The notes: generated from the letters alone by a model not told the origin. A DNA stretch of 64,000 nucleotides from Leptospira hartskeerlii (GCF_002811475.1 NZ_NPDL01000001.1:124001-188000), one strand, 5' to 3'. Positions 55,601 to 63,999 are shown, numbered from the stretch's first letter. Numbers and translations: made by a program.

Positions 55601-56324
55601 ATGGTAAATTTTCTGGTGCATAAACTAAATCAATGTATTCCCGTGTATCCTGTATACTTTCAAGATATTGTTTCTCATTAAAATCTGGTCGAGGGTATTC
55701 ACGCAATACATTCTGTACGCCAAAATATTTATCTAATAAATCATTTAACTTTGAATAAATTGAACCAATTTCAGAATCTAATTGAACCCCGTTCCATATA
55801 TGAATTGTTTTCAATTTCAGAATGTAATTTTCTATTATAGATTCTAAATTTTTGTTTGGTTCAGCTTTAACTATTGCGTTCTTGTCGTTTATGTAGTTTT
55901 GCTGATTACTTAATTCTCTTAAGGCTATGCTTATAACATTTCTTCTATCCAAACTTCTTCGAGCAGAATCAACTTCAGTTTTTACTTTTCCTGAGCTAAT
56001 AATATAATGCTCAACAACGTTAGACTTTTCTAAATAACTTCTCAAAGCTACTTTAGCTAATTCATGAGCGACCTTTCTTAAATCTAAATCAGTTTCTGGA
56101 TATCTCTTACATTGAATGCAAATAATTTCCGAATTGTTGTTCTTCGCATCAAAATCAAATCCTCCATCGCCTACTCCACCAGACTTTCCAACTACTTCCC
56201 ATCCACGAGAAGAAAATAATATTTGAAAAGCACCATAAAGGAAATTTTCAAAATCATCAGGTGACAAATCATTTATCGGAATAATACGACCTTGATAAAT
56301 TATAGGTTTTTTTAACTCGTTCAT
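52641..56324 (-). CDS. Mrr-like nuclease fused to a NACHT NTPase, NLR-like defence protein
   Basis: The 1,227-residue protein has three parts. Residues about 20-130 are a PD-(D/E)xK nuclease of the Mrr type: FENFLYGAFQILFSSRGWEV, GGVGDGGFDFDAKN and IICIQCKRY. Residues about 270-480 are a NACHT-type STAND NTPase with Walker A LLGEGGAGKTTSCK near residue 285 and Walker B LLIFDGLNEVD near 350. The last 700 residues are helical repeats that probably sense the trigger. This nuclease-NTPase-repeat order matches bacterial NLR-like anti-phage proteins. It is followed on the same strand by the SIR2-like gene after a 127-base gap containing the dyad, so it may be a separate unit. Confidence 0.82.
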   Translation of the reverse strand: MNELKKPIIYQGRIIPINDLSPDDFENFLYGAFQILFSSRGWEVVGKSGGVGDGGFDFDAKNNNSEIICIQCKRYPETDLDLRKVAHELAKVALRSYLEKSNVVEHYIISSGKVKTEVDSARRSLDRRNVISIALRELSNQQNYINDKNAIVKAEPNKNLESIIENYILKLKTIHIWNGVQLDSEIGSIYSKLNDLLDKYFGVQNVLREYPRPDFNEKQYLESIQDTREYIDLVYAPENLPSSFYSRTRADNFHNNTQESTTIDNPIEISFREFFSNGRTIVLLLGEGGAGKTTSCKQLINYYVFLKKLYNTQEIPIYISFDRCGESIHSAITNELKILHGVWQSVPANFLLIFDGLNEVDSVTRKKLINEIIEIQKSFSDRIKICFASRKLSNIDTPVEIPIIKSGSIFKILKLDDSRIEKLIELNFSLSEKQVFLNELYNYKNVNIRFYLEQPFSLQLLISYFKEFQSIPDTIPQLLNRYFEERFERNREYLSLLKKNIENLPFSSVVKFNETLAYLWRIKYKRRYIIEPEAFEIITEALKFVKEKFLFGFSEVSEMDILLILLKNETLKEDNKYYYFQHDIIADYFAAKIFSDKWKETPFELKGYSKELIYFGSFYINKIFYLEKVISLSIELAARCALNMGKESEEYFSKYLLNNFNEEIEYSVITYFHAMSILATPELISFLKNIAFSFKKEIANNSFLVFQAQKYLCIIGDSDTLNYIINEVERDALFPGTISGGSTYLWQVGNRRKKIEISRLRLKNSEIMSLASISTLCFFGSETDIELVSSAIDKSEDRLTVLRGLYYLYFLSKNEFIKKIDYYLEETVNNYDLFLSLLMIRFQHGLPARTEALINLILSTNLQNDPHLLNKAKKTLFLTDLDSNQRKYLLDKLNQKEVNKSSLYQLLTHYKISEFSYKILKKEIQIENEYELYLILRHFVENDPPSEMREQYESLITENYENYKHNIDSICFPEFALLISRDNLINFDYVDFLKRLEIDIKNYNVLANESLDILKSENDIKEKYKQEKKIYNYIISLQYTCQVSDIYETLVTLFKIIELPHFNKLEQKESLRILFEKISDDKIDELIRNSMFGLPDKLFIFELIIQLRGMNEFRLNLLKNFLKSYLKIGRIDDLIDIVKHQWSHTLFNLIIDELRLFEKEFRNNFNEKFETMFFDKINNFIISRLSKEVIDNLIAEMFPIVIDADSNMKLQNIFIFWNGIAKDKTYF

Positions 56325-56351
56325 ATTTTAAAAGCCATTAGTAGTAAACCT

Positions 56352-56369
56352 GATTGAAATATTCCAATC
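56352..56369. promoter_or_regulatory. Imperfect dyad before the NACHT gene
   Basis: GATTGAAAT and ATTCCAATC form an 18-base near-palindrome (8 of 9 positions), 27 bases upstream of the NACHT start. It differs from the dyad before the SIR2-like gene, which suggests separate regulators. Confidence 0.35.
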
Positions 56370-56512
56370 GGAATTATTTAATCGATATCGTAGATGAGTA
56401 ACTTTGTAAACTAGCCGACTTGAATTCAACTGCATATAATAGACACAAAAGTGCAGTCAGAATCGCCGTCAAATCTACCCGTTAGACACTCATTGGCAAG
56501 GGAATTTCTTTC

Positions 56513-56540
56513 TTGACAAAATCCTTGTATACTATACAAA
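56513..56540 (+). promoter_or_regulatory. Recombinase promoter with overlapping 15-bp palindrome
   Basis: A TTGACA -35-like box at 56,513 is followed by the perfect palindrome TTGTATA-C-TATACAA at 56,525-56,539, which overlaps the -10 region whichever box is used (TATACT or TACAAA). The recombinase start is about 30 bases downstream with TTGGAG as ribosome site. The layout fits repression of the recombinase promoter. Confidence 0.55.
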
Positions 56541-56568
56541 TGTATTGTACATTGCATTTGGAGATTTT

Positions 56569-57228
56569 ATGGGAATTACTTCAAAGATTATTCATTTAGA
56601 TTCGGTTCGAAAGAAATCCAGAAAACCTCCAAGGTTTCCTGATCAGGAAGGATCTGCATTCGGGAAAGGATTAAGCGATCAAACGATGAAAGAACTCGCT
56701 AATAGGTTTTCAGTTCCTGAATCAGAATTAGATTACCGTAATAGAGCTATTTTTACTTTAATGTCTAAGACAGGAATGAGAGCCAAGGAGGTTATCTCAT
56801 TAAAGTTTTCAAATATTCTTAAATCTCCTGATGAAGAGATTCTCATAAAATATAGAAAGAAGGGAGGAAAGATCGCATATTCTGTCCTGTCCGAAGATAT
56901 TCTCTTCAGTATAAAAGAATATCACACTAAGTTTGGAATAATATCAGATTTCTTTTTTCATTCTCGACCAAGAAAAAACCAGACTATTAGAAAGCCTTTA
57001 TCTAAAAGAGGTCTTCAGTTTATTATAGAGTCCTGGGGAGTTCATACCCTACAAGGGCGTAGAATTCACGCCCATGCAATTCGACATTCAGTTGGGCAAA
57101 GGTTAATGGAGAAAGCTGGTAGTATTGCAGTCCAGAAGGTTTTAAATCATTCAAGTCCCGTAATATCTTCTAAATATTATTTAAAGCCCTTCCTTTCTTC
57201 AGCTACTGACCTCTTAACTTGGGAATAA
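56569..57228 (+). CDS. Short tyrosine recombinase/integrase
   Basis: The 219-residue protein consists of the catalytic domain with a short N-terminus. LMSKTGMRAKEVISLKF holds the first catalytic Arg, HAHAIRHSVGQRL the H-x-x-R motif, and LNHSSPVISSKYYLKP the second His region and candidate tyrosine. The usual SAM-like core-binding domain is reduced to about 40 residues. The start at the ATG at 56,569 follows TTGGAG; the upstream ATG at 56,545 lacks a ribosome site. It could mobilise the island or act in XerC-like fashion. No attachment site was recognised. Confidence 0.85.
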   Translation: MGITSKIIHLDSVRKKSRKPPRFPDQEGSAFGKGLSDQTMKELANRFSVPESELDYRNRAIFTLMSKTGMRAKEVISLKFSNILKSPDEEILIKYRKKGGKIAYSVLSEDILFSIKEYHTKFGIISDFFFHSRPRKNQTIRKPLSKRGLQFIIESWGVHTLQGRRIHAHAIRHSVGQRLMEKAGSIAVQKVLNHSSPVISSKYYLKPFLSSATDLLTWE

Positions 57229-57246
57229 TATATATAGGAATTTTGT

Positions 57247-57672
57247 ATGAAGGTTAATATATGGAAAGAACTGGATTCCGTGGGTATCCAACATTTTAGA
57301 AAGATACTGCATACGCTAAACACCTTCTATAAAGAAGTCGGTTTTCAGCAAAATAATAATCTAATTTACAATAAAGAAAGATTAGTATCTGAGGAAAATA
57401 TTAAAATTCTTATTAAAAAACTTGGAAGCTGTTCGAAAAATGATACGCACTATGAATACCTAATTTATGCACAATTGACTTTACGTGGTTTCAGAAAGGA
57501 AAATGAGAATTGGATTCATATTGATGGAATACAATTAGAGAGAGAAAGATTAAGCGGGATGGGGGTTGTTGATCATCCAGCTTTCGATATTATGTGTATG
57601 ACTGACCTTTATTGTAAGTTTTCTAATGCAGTAAAAGAGGATGAAGTTCCAAATATAAGTGACTTAAAATAA
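57247..57672 (+). CDS. Hypothetical protein downstream of the recombinase
   Basis: The 141-residue protein is unknown. It lies 18 bases after the recombinase gene with a weak AGGA-type ribosome site and is probably co-transcribed. It is acidic-basic mixed, has no membrane helix and contains a conserved-looking central segment (GMGVVDHPAFDIMCMTDLYCKF) that might be a small structural core. It might help recombination direction, as many integrase partners do, but it does not have an excisionase-like helix-turn-helix. Confidence 0.5.
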   Translation: MKVNIWKELDSVGIQHFRKILHTLNTFYKEVGFQQNNNLIYNKERLVSEENIKILIKKLGSCSKNDTHYEYLIYAQLTLRGFRKENENWIHIDGIQLERERLSGMGVVDHPAFDIMCMTDLYCKFSNAVKEDEVPNISDLK

Positions 57673-57768
57673 CTTTTGCTAATGACAACTTAGCCTCCAC
57701 CTTTATTATTCTTTCCGAAGAAGATTAACTTAAACCAATGAAAAAACCATTCTTCACTTCGAAACATT

Positions 57769-58191
57769 CTACAACCCCTTACTCTTTTTTGTTTCTTTCT
57801 TTTTTTCTATTATTACCTTACTTTTGATTCCTTTTTTCTTAATTGGTTTTTTCCTAGTAACCTTTGTGAGAGCATTCTTCATCTGCGGGGTTATATCGCT
57901 AATCTTAGTAAATTCGTATAGTTCCATACTTTTTAGATATAAAACAAACTCAGGGCATTCTTCTCTTACAGCTTCTATTATTGAGGCTTTTAGATTCTCT
58001 TGATTCGAGTAATATTCAGTTCGATATAATGAACCCTGAATATGTTTAAAAAATCCTAACTCTATTAGGAATGCTTTTAAATCTCTTTGGTATGTTCCAG
58101 AGATTTTGGATTTATCGTATCCAGCAGCTTCCATTAGCTTTGTATCTAGATCAAAAGAAACTACGAATATCTTATTTTTACTATTTTTCAT
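57769..58191 (-). CDS. VapD-like (Cas2-related) protein
   Basis: The 140-residue protein starts IFVVSFDLDTKLMEA, like the F-D-L-D-T start of VapD endoribonucleases. It has GFFKHIQGSLYRTEY, matching the Q-G-S-x-Y element, and LKASIIEAVREECP as middle helix. The C-terminus adds about 30 residues of Lys-rich tail that VapD normally lacks. VapD proteins cut RNA as toxins, often beside a small antitoxin; no antitoxin-like ORF is adjacent. The DUF4209-like operon is upstream on the same strand. Confidence 0.6.
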   Translation of the reverse strand: MKNSKNKIFVVSFDLDTKLMEAAGYDKSKISGTYQRDLKAFLIELGFFKHIQGSLYRTEYYSNQENLKASIIEAVREECPEFVLYLKSMELYEFTKISDITPQMKNALTKVTRKKPIKKKGIKSKVIIEKKKETKKSKGL

Positions 58192-58326
58192 CTACTTTAT
58201 TAGTAGATGCTTACTAACCTGATTTTCTCAGATTTAGCCAAAGACTGATAATTTCTCATAGAAAAACACTGTGTATTAAGTTGGTGAGTTTGCTTTTTTA
58301 TCTATGGTAATCTGTGGCATCCTATT

Positions 58327-58629
58327 TTATTGCCAGAGTCTTTTTAAAGTAGAAACTTTAGGTATCAATCCTGCTAACACAAATCTCCTTATAATATCTT
58401 CATCGTTTGTTAGATCAATTTCCGAAACTGAAGAAAAATTAATTGTTATTTTGTTGAAATCAGTATCTTTTATTACCAGATATAAATCATCAATATCATA
58501 ATCTGTTTCATACATACCGTATTTCACAATCCCTCCTGCCAATTTTACTTCTAAAGGTTTTTTCTTAACACCAGGGTAATTTGATTTCAATCGTTGAAGT
58601 TTATCTATTAAATCTCCCATTTTTTCCAT
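58327..58629 (-). CDS. Small protein coupled to the DUF4209-like gene
   Basis: The 100-residue protein starts at an ATG overlapping the stop of the 58,629-60,419 gene in TAATG, so translation is coupled. It has a mixed alpha/beta pattern (KPLEVKLAGGIVKYGMYETD, DLYLVIKDTDFNKITINFSS) and no signal or membrane segment. I recognise no family. The tight coupling makes it a likely partner, for example a neutraliser of the HEPN-like protein. That is inference from gene order only. Confidence 0.55.
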   Translation of the reverse strand: MEKMGDLIDKLQRLKSNYPGVKKKPLEVKLAGGIVKYGMYETDYDIDDLYLVIKDTDFNKITINFSSVSEIDLTNDEDIIRRFVLAGLIPKVSTLKRLWQ

Positions 58630-60419
58630 TAACTCCGATCATCGATCTCTGGTTCAATAATCTGTTCTAATGCTTCTGTTTTTAAATAATTATTTAACTT
58701 ATCAATTGAAGTAATTATGAAAAAAAGAAACAATAGGAAAAAATAATATGCATAGGGACTACTAGACAGCTTGTCACCTGAAAATCCATGAGCTACGTTA
58801 TGCCGAAGCTGATAACCATTTTCATCGGTAAGTAGGGCTTTTAAATCCAAGATATAATCATACATTATGACTTTATCGATTTCGGGATGGCTTAATATTG
58901 AATCTAAGGTAATTTCCTTTTGTTTTTCTCCTCCTGGCTCTTGAGTAACCACGGGAATTCCTTTCAATTTCATTATGAACCGTAACATATTTTCGAAGAT
59001 TGGAATGGCTAAAAAAGTAAATACATGCATTTTTAGGCTAAAACCAGCATCCAAGGCTTCTACAACTATTTCACGCTGATCAGTGGGTATGATCGGACAT
59101 TTTGCTATTAGAGATCTTAAAAAATTAAGATCCATATGATGTTTCTTATTTATCTCTCTAAGACAAATAGGAATTAAATTTGCACCGTAAAAGCTTTGAT
59201 AAAAAGAATACTCTTTAATTATTTCCGGAAATAACTCTTCATCAGAAAACTCAGTTTGATTTCCAATTGGATCATCCGATGTTCTGACTTTTGCTCGGTC
59301 GTCGAGAATTGTAGTACCGAAAAGGACCTGTAAGGGATCATCTATCAATTTTTCTTTAACAGATTTAGCAGACTCTTCATGTTTCGGTGGTTGATAAAGT
59401 TTTATCAAACCCTTTATTGCTAAAAGTTTATCATCCGATTTAACTAGTGATCTTGCATAAGCGATTAAGTCAGGAGCGTCTTCAGTGTGAGAAATTGTAA
59501 CAAATTCGCTAAGACCTTCTTCCTGATACCTCATCATATGGTTATAGTAAAAACCCCTAATTTTACTTTTTAGCTTTATTTGATTTAGATAATCAACAGC
59601 ATCTCTCATAAATCGTGATGCGGTCAGTGCAGATTTCGTTACTTTGAATGTTTGATCAGCTAGCTTTTTGCAGGTCCTTGCTCGAAGGAGGATACTCACT
59701 TTCTTTAATACTGGATTTGTAATTTTTTGAGAATATTTTTCCAAAAGTTCAAGATATTTTAACTCCTTATCTAGTTCCTTTTCTTTTGCGGCTTTGCGAA
59801 TATTTATCTTTATCAGGTCTAGGACTTCTGGCTCTTCTTTCTTCATAAATAATAGAAAAACATAAATATGCCTAAATAGAAAATATGATCCAGGCTCCTC
59901 TATTAATGAGCTAGTTCTTTCCTTCAATATCGTTAATACTTCAGAGTGCTGCTGCATATCACCGATACTTAGAGATAAAATCAAAGTTCTATGGAAATAT
60001 TCATCGGGGAACCGGACAATCTTATTGTTGGAGGTCGCAATAGATAAGTATGACTTTATAGCCGACCTGGCACCTAAATGGTTTCTATTAAAAATCCAAT
60101 TTAAGTCATTCACCCGTGCGTTAAGAAATGTATCATGAATTATTGTAGCTTCACCTGTTAAATAGGAAAATTCTTCATTTGTCCTTATAAATTCTGCATT
60201 TTCTCCATATGGTTTTTCAGAATTTAGAGGTTGGAAATATAAATAATAAATGGAAGCAACAAGATTAGTTAATTTTTCTTTGAATACCTCATTCTTACCA
60301 TGAAATATTTTAGCTAAAGCAAATAGTTCGATGGCTATCTCGTGATTATTATCTGAAAATTCTTTTGAGACTTCCAGTTGAAAGACTTCATCATTAATCT
60401 TAGTAGAAAGTATACGCAT
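58629..60419 (-). CDS. DUF4209/HEPN-like protein
   Basis: The 596-residue protein is mostly helical. The last third carries MHVFTFLAIPIFENMLRFIMK and, near residue 545, GYQLRHNVAHGF, which fits the R-N-x-x-x-H-G-type motif of DUF4209 and the R-x4-H RNase motif of HEPN domains, although Asn is shifted by one place. A hydrophobic segment follows (PYAYYFFLLFLFFIITSIDKL), perhaps membrane-embedded. The start is placed at the ATG at 60,419; the frame opens at a TTG four codons earlier. It lies 45 bases after the pentapeptide-like membrane gene and overlaps the small gene downstream. A defence role is plausible. Confidence 0.6.
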   Translation of the reverse strand: MRILSTKINDEVFQLEVSKEFSDNNHEIAIELFALAKIFHGKNEVFKEKLTNLVASIYYLYFQPLNSEKPYGENAEFIRTNEEFSYLTGEATIIHDTFLNARVNDLNWIFNRNHLGARSAIKSYLSIATSNNKIVRFPDEYFHRTLILSLSIGDMQQHSEVLTILKERTSSLIEEPGSYFLFRHIYVFLLFMKKEEPEVLDLIKINIRKAAKEKELDKELKYLELLEKYSQKITNPVLKKVSILLRARTCKKLADQTFKVTKSALTASRFMRDAVDYLNQIKLKSKIRGFYYNHMMRYQEEGLSEFVTISHTEDAPDLIAYARSLVKSDDKLLAIKGLIKLYQPPKHEESAKSVKEKLIDDPLQVLFGTTILDDRAKVRTSDDPIGNQTEFSDEELFPEIIKEYSFYQSFYGANLIPICLREINKKHHMDLNFLRSLIAKCPIIPTDQREIVVEALDAGFSLKMHVFTFLAIPIFENMLRFIMKLKGIPVVTQEPGGEKQKEITLDSILSHPEIDKVIMYDYILDLKALLTDENGYQLRHNVAHGFSGDKLSSSPYAYYFFLLFLFFIITSIDKLNNYLKTEALEQIIEPEIDDRS

Positions 60420-60464
60420 ACAGGATTCCAATTTATTATAAAAATATTGATTAGAGGATACCGA

Positions 60465-61721
60465 TTAAAATTTAAACCGTTTTCTAACTGCTGTGACGAA
60501 CAAACCTAAAAACGTTAGTAACGCTAAACACCAAATGGAGTAGATTATAGAATGATTGAATGATATAGGATGCAGTGATCCGATACGATAAAAAGGGAAT
60601 AGAACCGGTTTCATAGTTAAAAGAAAGGACTTCCAAACGGGTGAACTTGAGCAAGCGTCTCTTTCCCAATTAGGTGTTAAGATATCTATTTTGCATTCTA
60701 CATCTGAATTGAGAGTAAATAAGAAATGAATCACTCCAAAGAAGATGAGCATAAAGATCGGGCGAATTAGGCTCCAACCATAGTAAGAAGTAAGATAATA
60801 CAATCCTTTTATAGAAAGCATAGCCTTCATTCTATAGAAAAGGTTCCCAAATAATGTCTTTATATGAGTAAAATCTTTTGGAATAAAAAGTTTCCGACGA
60901 GATACATAACCCAATCGATTATTTTCAAGGTCCAAGACATGAAACCAATTTGCCATTACTAGATTTGCACTGTCAGTCATTACTTTCTTCATGTGCCGAA
61001 AGAATAATCCTGCTTGTGGGGAATGGAATTCCTTTATAATAAATTTGCATTCATTGAAGTCTATCCCATTAGAGAAATCTACTCCCACAGTTCTTGGGTG
61101 GTGTTTAAATATAACTTTTCTAAAAAGTAATTCTCGTTTTAGCATTGCATTTCTGAAATCGATCGGTTGCTCGAATTCGCAAAATTCAAAATTAAGAGAT
61201 CCTGAAAAGTTTGAATTTTCACAGATTAAAGCTGGAGAAAGTGAATTTTTTACAACCTTTAGACCTATAAATTTACATCCGAACGCGGAAACAGAAGAAA
61301 GAATAGAGTTATGCGTAAATAAGGAATTACTAAAATCAATTTGATTATAGAAAGAATTCCAGGCTAATACCAGAGGAAGATTAAAGAGGGAATCTGATAA
61401 ATCAACAGTGTTTTCAAATATGCATCTATCAATTGTTAAACCATCATGAAATAGAGATTTCGTTATAGAAAACTCTTTCATAAATTTTACTGAATCAAAT
61501 TTTATAAATGTATTAAATACGGTATTTTCTATCAGAACTTCATTTTCGAATATACAGTTACGAATATCGACAATCCGACTATTTTGGATAATTCGAGAGC
61601 TATATTTCGGAGGCTTTGCTTTAAAAATAACTGGTTCGGAAACTAAGACTGAGTGAATTGATTTCCCTTGGCTAAAAGACCGAAGAAACTCTTTAGCAGA
61701 CATTTTTAATAACGATTTCAT
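60465..61721 (-). CDS. Membrane protein with pentapeptide-like repeats
   Basis: The 418-residue protein has a long beta-helix-like first half with repeated A/C/F-x-F or N-x-F steps (RNCIFENEVLIENTVFNT, DRCIFENTVDLSDSLFN, NSNFSGSLNFEFCEFEQ, VDFSNGIDFNECKF). The second half has two or three transmembrane helices (IRPIFMLIFFGVIHFLF and SIIYSIWCLALLTFLGLFV). The ATG at 61,721 has AGG eight bases upstream and is preferred to the GTG at 61,736. This pairing of pentapeptide-like repeats with a membrane tail occurs in many uncharacterised proteins. It precedes the DUF4209-like gene by 45 bases. Confidence 0.65.
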   Translation of the reverse strand: MKSLLKMSAKEFLRSFSQGKSIHSVLVSEPVIFKAKPPKYSSRIIQNSRIVDIRNCIFENEVLIENTVFNTFIKFDSVKFMKEFSITKSLFHDGLTIDRCIFENTVDLSDSLFNLPLVLAWNSFYNQIDFSNSLFTHNSILSSVSAFGCKFIGLKVVKNSLSPALICENSNFSGSLNFEFCEFEQPIDFRNAMLKRELLFRKVIFKHHPRTVGVDFSNGIDFNECKFIIKEFHSPQAGLFFRHMKKVMTDSANLVMANWFHVLDLENNRLGYVSRRKLFIPKDFTHIKTLFGNLFYRMKAMLSIKGLYYLTSYYGWSLIRPIFMLIFFGVIHFLFTLNSDVECKIDILTPNWERDACSSSPVWKSFLLTMKPVLFPFYRIGSLHPISFNHSIIYSIWCLALLTFLGLFVTAVRKRFKF

Positions 61722-61857
61722 TTTGAAGACCTGCACTTTCTATACTCGTTCTACAATCCAACAGACTTATTTACTTTTGATAATTGAAGGCGGATCGCAA
61801 GAAATCCAGTAGCAAGAATTCCCTGCGTCTACTCGAAATATTCTATTGTAGAGATCT

Positions 61858-62529
61858 TTAAATAGATATCTGGGAATGACCAAATTCTCTATGGGATAAT
61901 GCCCAACCACAATCAACTAAGGCTCGAACTAGTTCTCTAATTTCCTTTTCTGGTTCATTAAAATACTCAAGACTTTGGTGAGTTGCCTTTTGTAGTCGTC
62001 GGAACTTTCTAGTAAAATCAAAATTACCTCGTATTACTTGGTAATTCTCGGCAATACCAGATAATCCAGCAACTCTCCAGGTATAAACTGCTTCTGATAA
62101 TAGAGAACTTCTAACTATCCAAGGATCTATATTTCTTGAGAGTAATATATCGGCAATTTTATCAGATAATTTTTTTAGAATACAATTAGCCTTTTTTGGC
62201 TCTCTTGCATCAGCTCTAGCAATGTATTTGTTTAATTCTGAAAGTAGCTCTAATGAAGTTTTAAATACATTATTAATATTGCTAATTCCTGCATTAGAGA
62301 GGCTTGCTATGAGTCCTTGGTTATAATTAGAGTAAGTTACTGACAAACATTCCCAGGAATAACTATATATATACCAAATAGCATCTATAGCTTTTCTTTG
62401 ATTTGGGGAATTATTAAATAACTTATCTATACCTGGTAATTCCTTCGAAAATTTAGGTAATACTTGTTTTTTGGTTATGGAACTTTTAGATCCATTTTTC
62501 TTTCTTCCATTAGAAGTTGCTTTTATCAT
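61858..62529 (-). CDS. Hypothetical helical protein
   Basis: The 223-residue protein is unknown. The first 28 residues are Lys/Ser-rich, then it is nearly all helix (IDAIWYIYSYSWECLSVTY, IRELVRALVDCGWALS). It has no signal peptide or membrane helix. The ATG at 62,529 has AGGAAA about eight bases upstream. It is 136 bases upstream of the pentapeptide-like gene on the same strand. It could be the first gene of that group. Confidence 0.5.
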   Translation of the reverse strand: MIKATSNGRKKNGSKSSITKKQVLPKFSKELPGIDKLFNNSPNQRKAIDAIWYIYSYSWECLSVTYSNYNQGLIASLSNAGISNINNVFKTSLELLSELNKYIARADAREPKKANCILKKLSDKIADILLSRNIDPWIVRSSLLSEAVYTWRVAGLSGIAENYQVIRGNFDFTRKFRRLQKATHQSLEYFNEPEKEIRELVRALVDCGWALSHREFGHSQISI

Positions 62530-63084
62530 TTCTTCATTTCCTTTTTAGTTTATTTTCGAGTTATTGTTTAGGGAGGACTCCACTCGAACAAAAGGCATCC
62601 CTATATTTTAAAGCTATCTTATCTTGAATTTCTTTTTTTCAAAGCCGTTCGGTCGATTCCGGGGTCAACAGTCAGGCTTCATTCATTTGATTGTTTATAT
62701 GGTTTTTATTCTTATTTTACTTACTTTATTAATCTTTCTTATTATTATATTTTCTAAAACTTTTAATTTTAATCTTCAAAAAATTAGATTCTTGGCATAA
62801 CCAAAGGCTCCAATTAGCCTACTCTTATTACAAATTCTGAGTTTTTATTTCCAACAAGGACCTTTCGAATCAGAGAAAGCATTGGTAGAATATTTTCTCC
62901 GCTACCATTTCGAAATTTAATTCATTATATCAGTTAGTTCAATATTCATCCATTAACATATGAATTTATTAATATAATGATTAATTATTTAATCCTAAGT
63001 ATTAGACAGATCTTGCAAACAATACAACAACAACTGTCAAAAATATCAGTATTTCCTATCCATCACTTTAACTGTTTCAGTATA
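62530..63084. other. 555-base AT-rich gap without a supported gene
   Basis: I see no long frame, tRNA or strong terminator here. The part near 62,640-62,680 is a short GC-richer patch. No group II intron domain V-like hairpin was found after the RT stop at 63,085. Part of the gap probably holds the promoter of the 61,858 gene. Confidence 0.5.
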
Positions 63085-63999
63085 TCAGGTAATTACTACC
63101 TGCTTTTCCTCCCTTTTACTAGTACCTAATCCCATTCTATTTTCGTAATAGTGAATAACATCCCAGATTCTTTTTCTATCTGTTATATTGTTAAATAGTA
63201 ATGTTTTAAGTTCTAGTTTTACCTCTTCTAGTTTATTAGTTAGTATATTTGACTCATCTGAATATTGGTTTCGATATAGTTGAATAGAAGATTTAAACCT
63301 ATCTATCAGATAGAATATGTTAATATTCCTAACTGATACCGGTATTTCTTCTTGTTTATATTCTCTTAAATCTATTACTGAATCATCTTTATAAGTTGAG
63401 ATTGTTTCATAGAATATATTAAGATACTTCTCACATCTTTCTATAATCCTCATTTCATTAGGAGTAATTTGTATTCCTTTATCTGTTTTACTGATTGTGT
63501 AACCTAAGAAATGAATCTCATCTTTCTCTAAATCAAATAATAACTTCCTGATCTTATCAGAGATACCTAAGTTATACTTTTTTAAGTTTACAGTTACGAA
63601 TCTAAGGAGCTTAAATGTTTCCTCTTTTGATTTACTAAAGAAAATAATATCATCAGCGAATCGTACAAAAAGGATCTCTGGAAAATTATCTTTTACTGGT
63701 TTATCTAAAATTTCATGTAAGTAGATATTGGAGAGTAATGGTCCTAATACAGACCCTTGTGGTGTGCCTCGGGAGTTTTCTATAAACTGGTATTTTTCTA
63801 ACTTAGAAGATTTTAAAAACTCTTCTATATAGCTGAGAATCTCAGGACTCTTTACTTTTTCTTCTAGGATTCTAAGAAGTGGTTCATGATCAATTGAGTC
63901 GAAATACTTCTTAATATCGATTTTAATACAGTATTTGTAGTCCCCTGATTTTAAACCCTCTGAGAGCCATTCAAAAGCTTTCTGAGGCGATTTTCCAGG
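63085..63999 (-). CDS. Group II-type reverse transcriptase, C-terminal part
   Basis: The frame is open from the right end of the window to the stop at 63,085; 304 residues are visible and the start lies outside. CIKIDIKKYFDSIDHEPLL has the first catalytic Asp, NSRGTPQGSVLGPLLSNIYL is the motif 4/5 region, LFVRFADDIIFFSK is the catalytic FADD pair, and IHFLGYTISK is the thumb-preceding motif. These match group II intron and related RTs. After about residue 185 comes a helical tail of about 120 residues with no HNH endonuclease or clear maturase ending. It may be an intron RT without its ribozyme or a group II-like stand-alone RT. Confidence 0.85.
   Translation of the reverse strand, partial: PGKSPQKAFEWLSEGLKSGDYKYCIKIDIKKYFDSIDHEPLLRILEEKVKSPEILSYIEEFLKSSKLEKYQFIENSRGTPQGSVLGPLLSNIYLHEILDKPVKDNFPEILFVRFADDIIFFSKSKEETFKLLRFVTVNLKKYNLGISDKIRKLLFDLEKDEIHFLGYTISKTDKGIQITPNEMRIIERCEKYLNIFYETISTYKDDSVIDLREYKQEEIPVSVRNINIFYLIDRFKSSIQLYRNQYSDESNILTNKLEEVKLELKTLLFNNITDRKRIWDVIHYYENRMGLGTSKREEKQVVIT

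Noticed and set aside
62530..63084. Group II intron domain V after the second RT
   Set aside because: No hairpin with the expected conserved domain V sequence was found on the minus strand; the GC-richer patch near 62,650 does not fold in that way.
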